This document shows, in pieces, positions 11,750 to 21,262 of a stretch of 64,000 nt of DNA. The stretch comes from Agapanthus africanus (lineage: Eukaryota > Streptophyta > Magnoliopsida > Asparagales > Amaryllidaceae). The stretch covers positions 165,821,911-165,885,910 of the forward strand of contig JASDDO010000014.1 in NCBI GenBank assembly GCA_030015575.1. Direction: 5' to 3'. Every line of letters begins with the position of its first letter. The stretch's first letter is position 1. The position numbers and the translations under genes are program-made. A model generated the notes under the pieces. The model searched no databases. It worked only from the letters and a program-made list of their open reading frames with translations, and was not told the origin of the DNA.

Positions 11750-13560
11750 TTCCTTAGTTGTTGGAGGGGCCGTGAGTGGCTTACTAAGGATGGCGCCGAG
11801 CAGGGCAGCTGCTCGGTGCCTCATGGCAAAGGCATTGATTCTTAGTTGTTGGAGGGGCCGTAACTGGCCAACTAAGGATGGTGCCGAGTGGGGTAGTTGC
11901 TCGGTGCCTCTTGGCGAGGGCTTTGATCCCTGATTTGTTGCGGTAGGGAGCTACCAGCCAGGGATAACCGAACAAGGGTGGGCCCGGTTGCCTCTTGTGA
12001 GAGCTTTGATTCTTAGCGCAGAGGGGCCGTTAGTGGCCTACTAAGGATGGCCGAGCAGGGTAGCTGCTCGGTGCCTTTTGGCGAGGGCTTTGATCCTTAG
12101 CGCGGGAGGGGCCGTGAGTGGCTTACTAAGGATGGCCGAGCAGGGTAGCTGCCCGGTGCCTCTTGGCGAGGGCTTTGATATCTGGTCTGTTGGGATAGGG
12201 GCTACCGGTCAGGGATAACCGAGCAAGGGCGGGCCCGGTTGCCTCTTGTGAGGGCTTTGATCCTTAGCGTGGAGGGGCCGTTAGTGGCCTACTAAGGATG
12301 GCCGAGTAGGGCAGCTGCTCGGTGCCTCTTGGCGAGGGCTTTGATCCTTAGCGCGGGAGGGGCCGTGAGTGGCCTACTAAGGATGGCCGAGCAGGGCAGC
12401 TGCCCGGTGCCTTTTGGCGAGGGCTTTGATCCATGGTTTGTTGGGGTAGGGAGCTACCAGCCAAGGATAACCGAGCAAGGGCGGGCATGGTTGCCTCTTG
12501 CGAGGGTTTTGATCCTTAAGGACGGGCCGAGCAGGGTTACTGCCCGGTGCCTCTTGGAGAGGGCTTTGACCCCTGGTTTGGTAGGGAGCTACCATCCAGG
12601 GATAACCTAACAAGGGCGGGTCCGGTTGTCTCTGTGAGGACTTTGATCCCTGGTTTGTTGGGGTAGGGAGCTACCAGCCAGGGATAACCGAATAAGGGCG
12701 GGTTCGGTTGCCTCTTGCGAGGGCTTTTCATTCATAGCGCGGGAAGGGCCGTAAGTGGCCTACTAAGGATGGCCGAGCAGGGTTATTGCCCGGTGCCTCT
12801 TGGCGAGGGCTTTTTGTCCTTATGGATGGCCGAACAGGGTTGCTGCCCGGTGCCTCTTGGCGAGGGCTTTTATCCCTGGCATTGTGTGGTAGGGGAGTTA
12901 CCAGCCAGGGATAGCCGAGCAGGATAGCTGCTGGGCTGTCTCTTGGTGAGGGCTTTGATCCCTGGCGTTGTGGGGTAGGCGAGCTACCTGCCAGGGATAG
13001 CCGAGCAGGGTAGTTGCTGGGCTGTCTCTTGGTGAGGGCTTAGATCCCTGGCGTTGTGGGGTAGGGAAGCTACCAGCCAGGGATAACCGAGCAGGGTAGC
13101 TGCAGGGCTGCCTCTTCGTGAGGGCTTCGATCCTTGGCGCTGGAGGGGCCGTGGGAGGCCTGCCAAGGATGAACCAAGTAATGAAGCTGCTCGGTTTCCT
13201 CTTTTTGAGGGCTTGGATCCCTGGCGTTGTGGGTAGGGAAGCTACCAGCCAGGGATAGCCGAGCAGGGTAGCTGCAGGGCTGCCTCTTTATGAGGGCTTC
13301 GATCCTTGGCGCTGGAGGGGCCGTGGGAGGCCTGCTAAGGATGAACCAAGCAGTGAAGCTGCTCGGTTGCCTCTTTTTGAGGGCTTAGATCCCTGGCATT
13401 GTGGGGTAGGGAAGCTACCAGCCAGGGATAGTCGAGCAGGGTAGCTGCAAGGCTGCCTCTTCGTGAGGGCTTCGATCCTTGGCGCTGGAGGGGCCGTGGG
13501 AGGTCTGCCAAGGATGAACCAAGCAGTGAAGCTGCTCGGTCGCCTCTTTTTAAGGAAGTG
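11750..13560 (+). repeat. Tandem array of ~85-bp monomers (about 21 copies)
   Basis: The GGCTTTGATCC landmark recurs every 82-88 bp (for example at 11837, 11925, 12008, 12092, 12177 and 12259). At least two monomer types alternate: one with GAGGGGCCGT..TGGCCTACTAAGGATGGCCGAGCAGG, the other with GGGAGCTACCAGCCAGGGATAACCGAGC. After about 12880 the variants change again. Predicted short proteins on either strand simply repeat the monomer and are not genes. The array joins the stop end of the minus gag-protease frame at about 13560. It is the counterpart of the 86-bp array at 33497-34022. Confidence 0.92.
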
Positions 13561-13572
13561 GACCAAGTCATC

Positions 13573-14880
13573 TCACCGAGTTCCTGTCAGAAGTGACCCG
13601 ATTTGAACGAGTTTTTCGTCGTCCCCTTCTACGAGGGGGACCTCTGTCAGAGGCTCCACCGGGGTCCCTCGGACCTCTGTTTGCTCGTCTCGAGTGTCTA
13701 GAGAACCCCTGATGTCACCCTCACCTTCGACATCGTCGATCGGTCTCTCCAATGAAGATGTTGCTGTAAAGCAAACCTTTGCAATTTGCTCGTCTCTATA
13801 GACCCGACCTATCCTGCCCTGGTCGAGAGGGAACTTCATCGCCAAGTGATAGGTCGATATCTGGGCCCGGAGGGAGTTCGGCGTGGGGCGGCCGAGGAGG
13901 ATGTTGTAGGCCGATGGGATTCTGGTTACGATAAATTCCACCGGCAGTGTCCGCGTACGGCTGGCCTCCCCGATGTTGAACTGTAGGGTGATTACCCCTT
14001 CCGCTGGGATGGAGTGGTTGGTGAATCCTGAGAGGACGTGGGAGGTCGGCCTCAGGTCTGCCGAGGCGAGCCCCATGCGCAGGAAGCAGTCATGGAAGAG
14101 AATGTCGGCCGAGCTTCCCGAGTCGACCAGGATCTTGTGCACCTCGTATTGATGGACTCGAGCCGTAATCACCAGGGGGTCGTTATGGGACAAGGATATG
14201 CCGTGAAAGTCCCCATTGTCAAAAGTGATCGGCTCGGTCTCCCTTGACCTCTTCGTCGGTCGGCTGTCGGCCTCCGCGGCTGGCGCAGGGTGCTGAGTCT
14301 CGTATGTACCCGACATACCCCCGGCCGTTATAACCAAGATTCTCGACGAGCCTTGGTTCCCTTTAGTGAGGTTCCTTGCGCCCCCTGGTGGGGTTGTTTT
14401 TGAGCTGCCGTGAAGAGTCTCGTGTGTGCGACCCCGTCGAGAGAGGGGGTGCCGGTCGTGCCTGTAAACAGGCGAGCTGACCGCCACCGCCTCGGGAGGG
14501 ACAGGGGTGCGACGAGACTCGGGACGAAACTCTCTAGCGTAAGAACTTGGAGCCAAACTTAGCGGTGCCCACCGGGTTTCCGAGTGCGTCGGGCCGAGAA
14601 AACCGCGGTTGCCGGAAATGATGAAGCGGCGGTCGGCAGTGCTGACGCGGACGAAGTCTTCTCTTCCCCTGTAGGGGTCCTGGCCTCGAAGCGGGGGAGC
14701 GGCGACTTGGTGATCTTGGCCCGCCGCTTGGACACGGATCGGCGCCTCCACAACAGACGTGAGTCGGTCTATGTGGCCGGCGAGGACGTTGATGGCATTC
14801 GACGGAGGGGGTTCGTCCGCGCCTCCGTTGAGGGGGAGGCGGCGGCTGGTGCTTGGATCGTCGTGATGATCGCTCGCCAT
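13573..14880 (-). CDS. Gag-protease polyprotein remnant of a Tat element, 435 aa, open
   Basis: An uninterrupted 435-residue frame. The N-terminal ~220 residues are a low-complexity, arginine- and proline-rich gag piece without a recognisable capsid domain or a CCHC zinc knuckle. A retropepsin-type protease follows, with the active-site triad D253-S254-G255 (KILVDSGSSADILF) and the conserved ILLGRP turn at about 327-332. The chain ends VQIGSLLTGTR, the point where Tat polyproteins normally lead into reverse transcriptase, and stops beside the tandem array. The first ATG lies about 90 bp inside the LTR boundary. An intact frame in an element lacking capsid and pol suggests youth or chance survival. 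It is not a host gene. Confidence 0.8.
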   Translation of the reverse strand: MASDHHDDPSTSRRLPLNGGADEPPPSNAINVLAGHIDRLTSVVEAPIRVQAAGQDHQVAAPPLRGQDPYRGREDFVRVSTADRRFIISGNRGFLGPTHSETRWAPLSLAPSSYAREFRPESRRTPVPPEAVAVSSPVYRHDRHPLSRRGRTHETLHGSSKTTPPGGARNLTKGNQGSSRILVITAGGMSGTYETQHPAPAAEADSRPTKRSRETEPITFDNGDFHGISLSHNDPLVITARVHQYEVHKILVDSGSSADILFHDCFLRMGLASADLRPTSHVLSGFTNHSIPAEGVITLQFNIGEASRTRTLPVEFIVTRIPSAYNILLGRPTPNSLRAQISTYHLAMKFPLDQGRIGRVYRDEQIAKVCFTATSSLERPIDDVEGEGDIRGSLDTRDEQTEVRGTPVEPLTEVPLVEGDDEKLVQIGSLLTGTR

Positions 14881-14972
14881 TGGGTTGAGATAGGAAAGCG
14901 AACTTTTGTTTTTGTGGAATCAAGGATTTCCCACAGACGGCGCCGGCTGAGGCGGCCTGGATCGCGCCAAGA

Positions 14973-15756
14973 TGTTACCTTCCGTTGATCTGCTGATGGT
15001 GGCGATGGATGGCTGAGATTGGATCTGGAGGCTGTCGCTCCTGAAGCGTGTGGATCTCAATGGGTTTGAGGTTGTGGTTGCCGAGCTACCTGAAAGGAAG
15101 TCCCGGGATGGTTGTACCACCGAGGACCCTCCAACGGTCAAGTTAGACTAGAGATCCGAGCAGAGTAACGGCTTAGTGGAGTAAAAAATGGCTTGCCTGA
15201 ACCGTCTGAAGGAGGAGTTTATATAGCGGTGGCAGAAGGCGAGGCAGGCGCGAGAATCACGCCGGCCGTTACGCTCCCGACGTCACGCCCGCGTGATGAG
15301 CGAGACCTCCCATTAATGGCGAGACAGGCTCGTTAATGGGGGATCGTGGTGGCGTGGAACGTGGGATGTGGCCGGCGGAGATTTCGCGCATGGCGAGATT
15401 CGCGGGATGGTGGTTACGCCTGCAAGCGGTGCTGTTGATCGGCCGATGAGACCGAAGAAGATGACCTCGGCGGGAGAGCTCGCGGAGGAGCGAGAGAGCC
15501 GAGGTTTTTTGGTTCTGCTCGAGCCCGGAGGCGAGCTGGGAGGGCCGAGGAGGCTCAGGCCTGTGAGAGCTCGGAAACGAGCTGTGGGGCCGAGAAGGCC
15601 AATTGTGCTGGAGGCTCGGAGGTGAGCCAGCGTTTGCTCGTAGGACGGGTACATGAGTGGTCTGGTCGGCCACTGTAGGTCCTTTTTTGTGAGCCCTGGG
15701 ACACGTCATCTGCCACGTGTCCTGATCTGGAAGATCACCGATATCGAGCATCATCA
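14973..15756 (-). repeat. Tat-type 5' LTR (784 bp)
   Basis: On the minus strand it begins TGATGATGCTCG and ends GGAAGGTAACA. It aligns with the LTR at 26279-27146 over most of its length; shared blocks include GAAAGGAAGTCCCGGG and the CACGTCATC..CCACGTGTC end. A minus-strand TATA box (CTATATAAA) lies at 15218-15226. Its outer edge is about 770 bp upstream of the J-domain start codon. Confidence 0.85.
15218..15226 (-). promoter_or_regulatory. TATA box of the Tat 5' LTR
   Basis: CTATATAAA on the minus strand, conserved in position with CTATATAAG in the sister LTR (26516-26523). It should start transcription leftwards into gag. Confidence 0.7.
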
Positions 15757-16529
15757 GGAAGGATTAGCTACTTGAAAGTGTTGATATATACAGTATGGAT
15801 TCACTTCGTTTTTTTTGACTGTTACTCTACCGTCATGATTGGCATCTACCATAGTTTGCACGATTGCTACATGAATAATTTAAACACAGTATTCATGCTG
15901 TTCTGCATGCCACATTGCGAGTATTACCACTAATCTCATGGATGATACATACTATTAATTAACTCCTGAAAATTCAGTATCAACGAGTATCCAAACTGGA
16001 GAGAGAGTGTGAATTAGAAAATTAAGGCTTCGTATCATGGTTTGTAGGCATGATATTGATGATCTTTTAGAAAAGTATATCGAACATATCTATATCAAAA
16101 ACTGAAAAACTATCTTTCTTAAAAATCTCTTATAGTCTTCCTAAATTAAATCAAAATCCATTTGAGAACTTTATACTTAAGATCGTTATGGCTTCTGTTT
16201 CAACATTAGCGGTAAATTAAAATTAAAATTAAATAATTCTTTCATTTAAAAAAAAATCAAACTATAGATAAATTTTATCTTTGCTAAAATTTAAATCCCT
16301 AATCTCTCATCAAATTAAGAATTTTCCCAAAAAAAAAAATTCTCTAGGAAAGGAAACAAACCCATAGTGCTTACACAGTGTCCAGTTGTCAGTAAACCTA
16401 TGCTGCTCCTCGAACGACCACACTCTTTTGAGCTTGACCCCTTCACTTGCTTGTTTTAATACCACCCTCTCCTCTCTCTTTCTTTTCTTTCTCTCTCATT
16501 CAAAAAAGCAAAAGCAAAAAAAGCCCAAA
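15757..16529 (+). promoter_or_regulatory. Upstream region and 5' UTR of the J-domain gene
   Basis: AT-rich sequence with A-tracts (16247-16258, 16328-16340), then a pyrimidine-rich stretch (16465-16500) typical of a plant 5' UTR directly before the ATG. The frame stays open upstream to 16386, but the ATG there would add 48 low-complexity residues including a phenylalanine-rich run. I see no convincing TATA box. Confidence 0.5.
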
Positions 16530-17645
16530 ATGGATCCGACCCAAGCCCCGAACCGAGCGGAGCGCAACCTAGAGATCGCCGCCAAGCTCCTCGCGGCCCG
16601 CGACCTCGTCGGAGCCAAGCGGTTCGCCGACCTCGCCATCGCCGCCGACCCCAGCGTCTCCGACGACCGCGCCGACCAGATCCTCGCCGTCGCCGACGTC
16701 CTCCTCGCCACCCACAACCGCATCAACAACCACCTCGACTGGTACCAGATCCTCCAGCTCCCACCCCCAAACCCTAACCCTAGCTTCGACCTCGACCTCC
16801 TCAGGCGCCACCACCGCCGCCTCTCCCTCCTCCTCCACCCAGAACGCAACCGCCTCCCCGGCGCCGACGCCGCCTTCCGCCTCGTTGCCGACGCCTTCAA
16901 CGTCCTCTCCGACCCCTCAAAGCGCTCCCTTTTCGACGCCGAGATCAAAATCTCCGAGAACTTGTTCTCCTCCTCCTCCGCCTCCGATGAGCCCGGCTTC
17001 TGGACCCTCTGCTCCTCCTGCTGCCACGTCCACCTCTACTCCCGCACCTACCTCGGCAAGACCCTCAAATGCCAGACCTGCGGCAAGGGTTTCAGTGCCG
17101 TGGAGCTGCAGACCCAGCCCTCGATCGTGCCGGGGACGGATATGTACTACGCTACCTGGGGGTTCTTCCCGTTGGGGTTCGCCAATCCCGGGAGCTCGGA
17201 GTGGAAGCCGTTCGTGGAGGTGACGCCGGGGAGCGGAGGTGGGGGTGGGACTCAGCAGAACCCCTCGCCGCCCGCGAATGGTGGCGGGAGCGGGCCCGGG
17301 CCCGAGCCCGAGCCCGAGCGTGGACCGATTGTCTCAACGGGTGGGAAGAAGAAGACGACGGCGAGGAAGAAGGTGATGAGTGGGATTAAGAATAGGGTTT
17401 TCGGGCATCAAGTTGGGAATGCTGGGAATTTGGTGGAGGAGGAAGCCCTGAAGGGTAATGACGCGGGCGAGGAGAAGGAGGAAGAGGAGGCCAGAGGAAT
17501 TAACATTAATGAGGCGGCGAAGGGAGTTGGGGACGAGGATAATATAGATATGATAATTGATCTTGATGCGACGAATGACATGCTTGGGAATCTTCATAAC
17601 CTTCCGTTTTTGAAAGATGATGGGATCAACATCCAGTTTCCATAG
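16530..17645 (+). CDS. J-domain protein with HPE motif and CxxC zinc-ribbon-like segment, 371 aa
   Basis: An intronless plant protein of the DnaJ superfamily. The start at 16530 has a good context (AAAATGG) and gives the expected N-terminus; an in-frame ATG at 16386 is less likely. Residues 10-65 form the helical N-terminal region typical of this plant group (AAKLLAARDLVGAKRFADLA). The J-domain covers about 69-137 (DWYQIL to SLFDAEI), but the HPD loop that stimulates Hsp70 reads H103-P104-E105. Two CxxC pairs (C161/C164 and C181/C184) suggest a zinc ribbon. A GPGPEPEPEP linker lies near 255-263, a basic KKKTTARKK segment near 273-281 (possible nuclear signal), and an acidic tail follows. The DUF3444 domain of longer relatives is absent. 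GC content falls strongly from 5' to 3'. It is probably a real host gene, but its client or Hsp70 partner is unknown. Confidence 0.9.
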   Translation: MDPTQAPNRAERNLEIAAKLLAARDLVGAKRFADLAIAADPSVSDDRADQILAVADVLLATHNRINNHLDWYQILQLPPPNPNPSFDLDLLRRHHRRLSLLLHPERNRLPGADAAFRLVADAFNVLSDPSKRSLFDAEIKISENLFSSSSASDEPGFWTLCSSCCHVHLYSRTYLGKTLKCQTCGKGFSAVELQTQPSIVPGTDMYYATWGFFPLGFANPGSSEWKPFVEVTPGSGGGGGTQQNPSPPANGGGSGPGPEPEPERGPIVSTGGKKKTTARKKVMSGIKNRVFGHQVGNAGNLVEEEALKGNDAGEEKEEEEARGININEAAKGVGDEDNIDMIIDLDATNDMLGNLHNLPFLKDDGINIQFP

Positions 17646-18029
17646 GTTCCGGAGTGGGGCTTAGGTGGTGGAAACAGAATGTGGGTTGTAGGGTTATAGG
17701 AGGTGGTTGTTTGTGTAACTTTATTGTGGGGTTAGAATCTGATGTTGTTGAAACTTAGAGTTGGACTTTCCTTTATGAATGTAGAATTTCGGTTGGTTTA
17801 GTGTAGAAATCTTGCATCTTTTTTGGCTTCATTCTTGCTATCGTGAGATTTGATGTGAGGAGTTTGATCAGGATTAGAGCATGGAGATCAATGTGCTTCA
17901 ACGGATGCAACTGCCGTTTTTGGTGTTGGTAAGACCGCTTGAATTATTTTGTTCGAATTAATTTTGTAGTATTTGTATGCTATTGTCACATTTTTAACTT
18001 GTTACCTTTAGATTTGATAGAAAATATAA
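17646..18029 (+). other. 3' UTR and downstream flank of the J-domain gene
   Basis: T-rich sequence with TGTGTAACTTTATTG at about 17712 and AATTTTGTAGTATTTGTATGC near 17960, compatible with plant polyadenylation signals, but without a clear AATAAA. The transcript end cannot be fixed. No other gene is seen. Confidence 0.4.
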
Positions 18030-18316
18030 GGCCCTGTTTGGAAATGGAAAGTTTTCTAAACTGGAGTTTCGTAAAGTTAGAAAATTTAAGTCCAAAATGC
18101 TAACTTTACCATGTTTGGCAATCATTTTGGAGTTGAGATAACTACAATTATCTGTGCTCTAAAGTTGAGATAACTCTAGTTATCTCAGCTCTAAAGTAAT
18201 CTAAGTTATCTAAATTCCATTTTTGGAGTTTGGGGCTTGCAAACTACGGTTTGCATACCTTCTACTTCCACTGAAAATAAACCATGGTTTTCCTAACTCT
18301 GCATCCAAACAGGGCC
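18030..18316 (+). mobile_element. Tourist-like MITE (PIF/Harbinger type), 287 bp
   Basis: Perfect 13-bp terminal inverted repeats, GGCCCTGTTTGGA at 18030-18042 and its complement at 18304-18316, are flanked by TAA on both sides (18027-18029 and 18317-18319). TIR sequence, TAA TSD, small size and lack of coding capacity all fit a Tourist-type MITE. Confidence 0.88.
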
Positions 18317-20994
18317 TAAGCGGTTTTGTGGATAGAAGTTTGGATTTAAAAATATATATATATCAGCTTCATCGATGGTAGAGAATATTCTAGCAACGAT
18401 ATAAGAGCATATTTTGTATTGGATATCATCATTGTACGAATATCATCTGATATGAACAATAAACCGTGTTTGTATACTCACTTTGGCGATATCGATAATA
18501 ATATCATTCATACATCTTGATAATGTAAACTTCTGCTAGGCATCACCTGGTATATTGTCTGGTATATAACTTTTTATTGTACGATATGATGTAGCATAGC
18601 TGTATTGCATACACCATAGCTGTAATTTCCAATCTATTTATATTTCAATCATATTTGTAACATAGTTGTATTGAGAATATAGCTTATTCATAGCGATTTA
18701 TAAATCTCATTGAAATCACATAGAGAACCACTTAGGATTATGCCATCGTAGTGAATGATGAGGTAGAAACGGAAGATTTGCTTAGCAACTACTACTTGGT
18801 ATAACTCAAACTTTCTGAATGTTTATATTGCACTATCTCCATGGTAAACTACATCAATTGCTTCCATGGATGCTTGGGAACCAATTTAGGTAACCATCCA
18901 TCGATCACATGTACAATGTATCATCATGCTATAAGATTGTCTGGTTGGAATTTTTCCCCCTTATCAAACAATTTTTTATTACTTTCGCATGTAACTTATA
19001 ACGATATATATGATAAATGAAATCCGGACATTACAATTGCAAACTTAGAAATTTTATGCATTCATGAAGTATATTGGATGCCGGATAAGATCATCAGCTG
19101 ACCCATATCCACGATATATTGTCTAGTGCAGCATCCAATGAACCGGTACAAAAAAACCCTGACTTCAAGAACCCAATTTTCTGATCTTAAAACCATAGAT
19201 ACCATTACTTGTTCTTCTATATTGACACCTCCCCACCCCCCCACCCCCATCCAAAAAATAAAATAAAATAAAAATAAAAACAAAATAAAAAATATCTTTC
19301 TTGAATTAACACTAGAAATCGTAATAATTTTAAATCGAACGTCTTATCATCTAAGTTGGGCCAAAGATATAGAGCCATTAGCCCTCCGATTAAAATGTAT
19401 GCCAGAAGGTTCCTTAACTTGGAGTTTAGTCCGAAAATGAACGGACAATTTCCCTTTTTTACCTTCTCTTCACCCTCGCACTTCACATTTTCCCGATGCC
19501 TTCCTATCCCTTTGACAATTAATAAACACAAGCGCTCTCCCTCCCATGTTCCTCTTTCTTTACTTTTGGTCTTGAGAGTTTTTCATCTCCCCTTCAAATA
19601 CTCATTCTTTCCCATATACCCATCATCAGCCTCCATGTACAACTAAAATAACCAACTAATGAGTATCATGTTTCATTCTTTATCCTTTTCTAGTCTCATC
19701 AACAACATGATCTCTGGGTTAATGAGTGTTAAATGCAAAAGTTTTAAGGATTTCGTATCCCTTTCAAGACGGAAGGGATGTATGAGGGAAAAATTGGCAT
19801 TTTACCCTTTCTCTCTCTGGATAAACATTAACAGGGTTGTTATATATATATATATTTGTTGCAGAGTCAAAATGATATAGATTCACATCTTAATTAAAAC
19901 TGTGAAATATATTAGGAGTCGATTTGTAGACTCAAAGTTTTACTATGCATAATTTGGTAGCTGTAACATCATGATTTACTGAATTGAAACTTTGCAAGTT
20001 TAGTAGGTTTTGTTGACCTTTATAGCATATTTTATATTGTCATTTCATTATTAATATTCAACTATTGCACCAGAAGAGGCTAATTTTCTTTATTTCTTGA
20101 TTGAATTACTGAGATGAGGCCCTTCAACTCAACTGTGTAATACTTATTTAATTAGCAGCGATCAGTTCAACAATATCTTATTTCAGTCATATCAAGTTTT
20201 GTGTTATTAAAATTGACTGGAGCGTGAATATCAGAGCTTGATGCATACTGGAGTTGGTGATCAGCGAACTTGAGGCAAAAAATCAGTCAGAATACTATTT
20301 TCGAGCTGGTAAGTTTGTATTTGTTTTCATTTATAATTCTCTTATTGGTTCAAAATTGTGGTATGTTATGGCATGATATTTTTTGTAAATTCTTAAATTT
20401 TCTTTCTGTTTGGTGCAAGTTAGCAAGAATGTTTCATGCAGTATTTAAATCTTATAATGGAAGGCATGTAGCTTCTCATGTATGGTAGATAGCTTGGTAA
20501 CTAATAAAGTTTAGCTGGCTCCTCACATGTGACAGTAGACCTCATACTTTCAGGGAAGTTACTCTAATTACATGCCTTAATTGATCTGGGCAGCTACCTT
20601 AACTATGACCATATAAAGTTTTGTGCTATAATCTGGCTTAGGATATCAAATATGTTAATATGCTAATATTTTTTGACACGGTCAATCAATTAATATATCT
20701 TCGGGGGACATCAAATGGATTTCAGATCGATTTTTCTGCGAAACAATGAAAATACTCTCTTTTCAATTGCTGCGTTGATATTTTTAATTTAATGATCCAA
20801 TTACCTTTTCTTTCTTTATCTGCATTCATGTTCACAGGGTTATGTTGATTTTGAGGTTGTGTTTGGTACATGGAATGCAACATTCTTGTATGAATATGAT
20901 ACCCATGCATCACATCTTTTAGATTGGCGCAAATGTATTAGGTTCCTGGTATCTTGCACTACCATTTGTGATATAATTTGAATGTTTTTAGAAA
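18317..20994. other. Low-copy AT-rich intergenic sequence
   Basis: No gene family recognised. It contains a poly(AAAAT)-like tract (19254-19292) and a TA microsatellite (19839-19852). A possible exon end is at about 20309 (GAGCTGGTAAGT); together with other splice-like sites further on, it could belong to untranslated exons of a longer J-gene transcript, but sequence alone cannot show this. Confidence 0.4.
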
Positions 20995-21262
20995 GGGTAT
21001 TTTCCCGCTAGCCCCTCCTATACTTCATTATTTTTCTCTGCCCCCTATAGTTACTATTTACCTATAGCCCCTCTAAACTTACAAGTTACTCCTATTACCC
21101 CCCTCAATTGACAAAAGAGCTTCTTTTTAGCTGTTAACACCGTTAGGAATTAACGGCAACACATTGGGAGGGGACATATATTACCCCCAAAGCTTATTTT
21201 ATACTAACTACCCGGGGGCAGAGAAAAATATTGAAGTATAGGGGGCTAGCGGTAAAAACCCC
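20995..21262. mobile_element. Mutator-like MITE with long inverted repeats, 268 bp
   Basis: Imperfect inverted repeats of about 50 bp at both ends share CCGCTAGCCCC, TATACTTCA and ATTTTTCTCTGCCCC. The element is flanked by a perfect 9-bp direct repeat TTTTAGAAA (20986-20994 and 21263-21271). Long TIRs with a 9-bp duplication are the signature of Mutator-type transposition. No coding capacity. Confidence 0.85.

Larger units (their letters stand above)
11531..15756 (-). mobile_element. 5' part of a Tat-type Gypsy element, pol missing
   Basis: Read on the minus strand: 5' LTR (15756 to 14973), leader, shortened gag-protease frame (14880 to 13573), tandem array (13560 to about 11750), then the tail of an antisense gene. 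Reverse transcriptase, RNase H and integrase are absent, because the protease frame runs directly into the array. The copy at 26279-34022 shows the complementary end of the same family (3' LTR, antisense gene, arrays), which supports this order. Confidence 0.75.

Noticed and set aside
12329-13571. Several overlapping frames on both strands in the 85-bp array
   Set aside because: They translate the tandem monomer repeatedly in different frames.
16386-16529. Upstream in-frame extension of the J-domain gene (48 residues)
   Set aside because: Low-complexity and Phe/Lys-rich, in the pyrimidine- and A-rich 5' UTR; the ATG at 16530 has better context and fits the family N-terminus.
16496-16948. Minus-strand Arg-rich frame opposite the J-domain gene
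   Set aside because: Shadow of a GC-rich coding strand.
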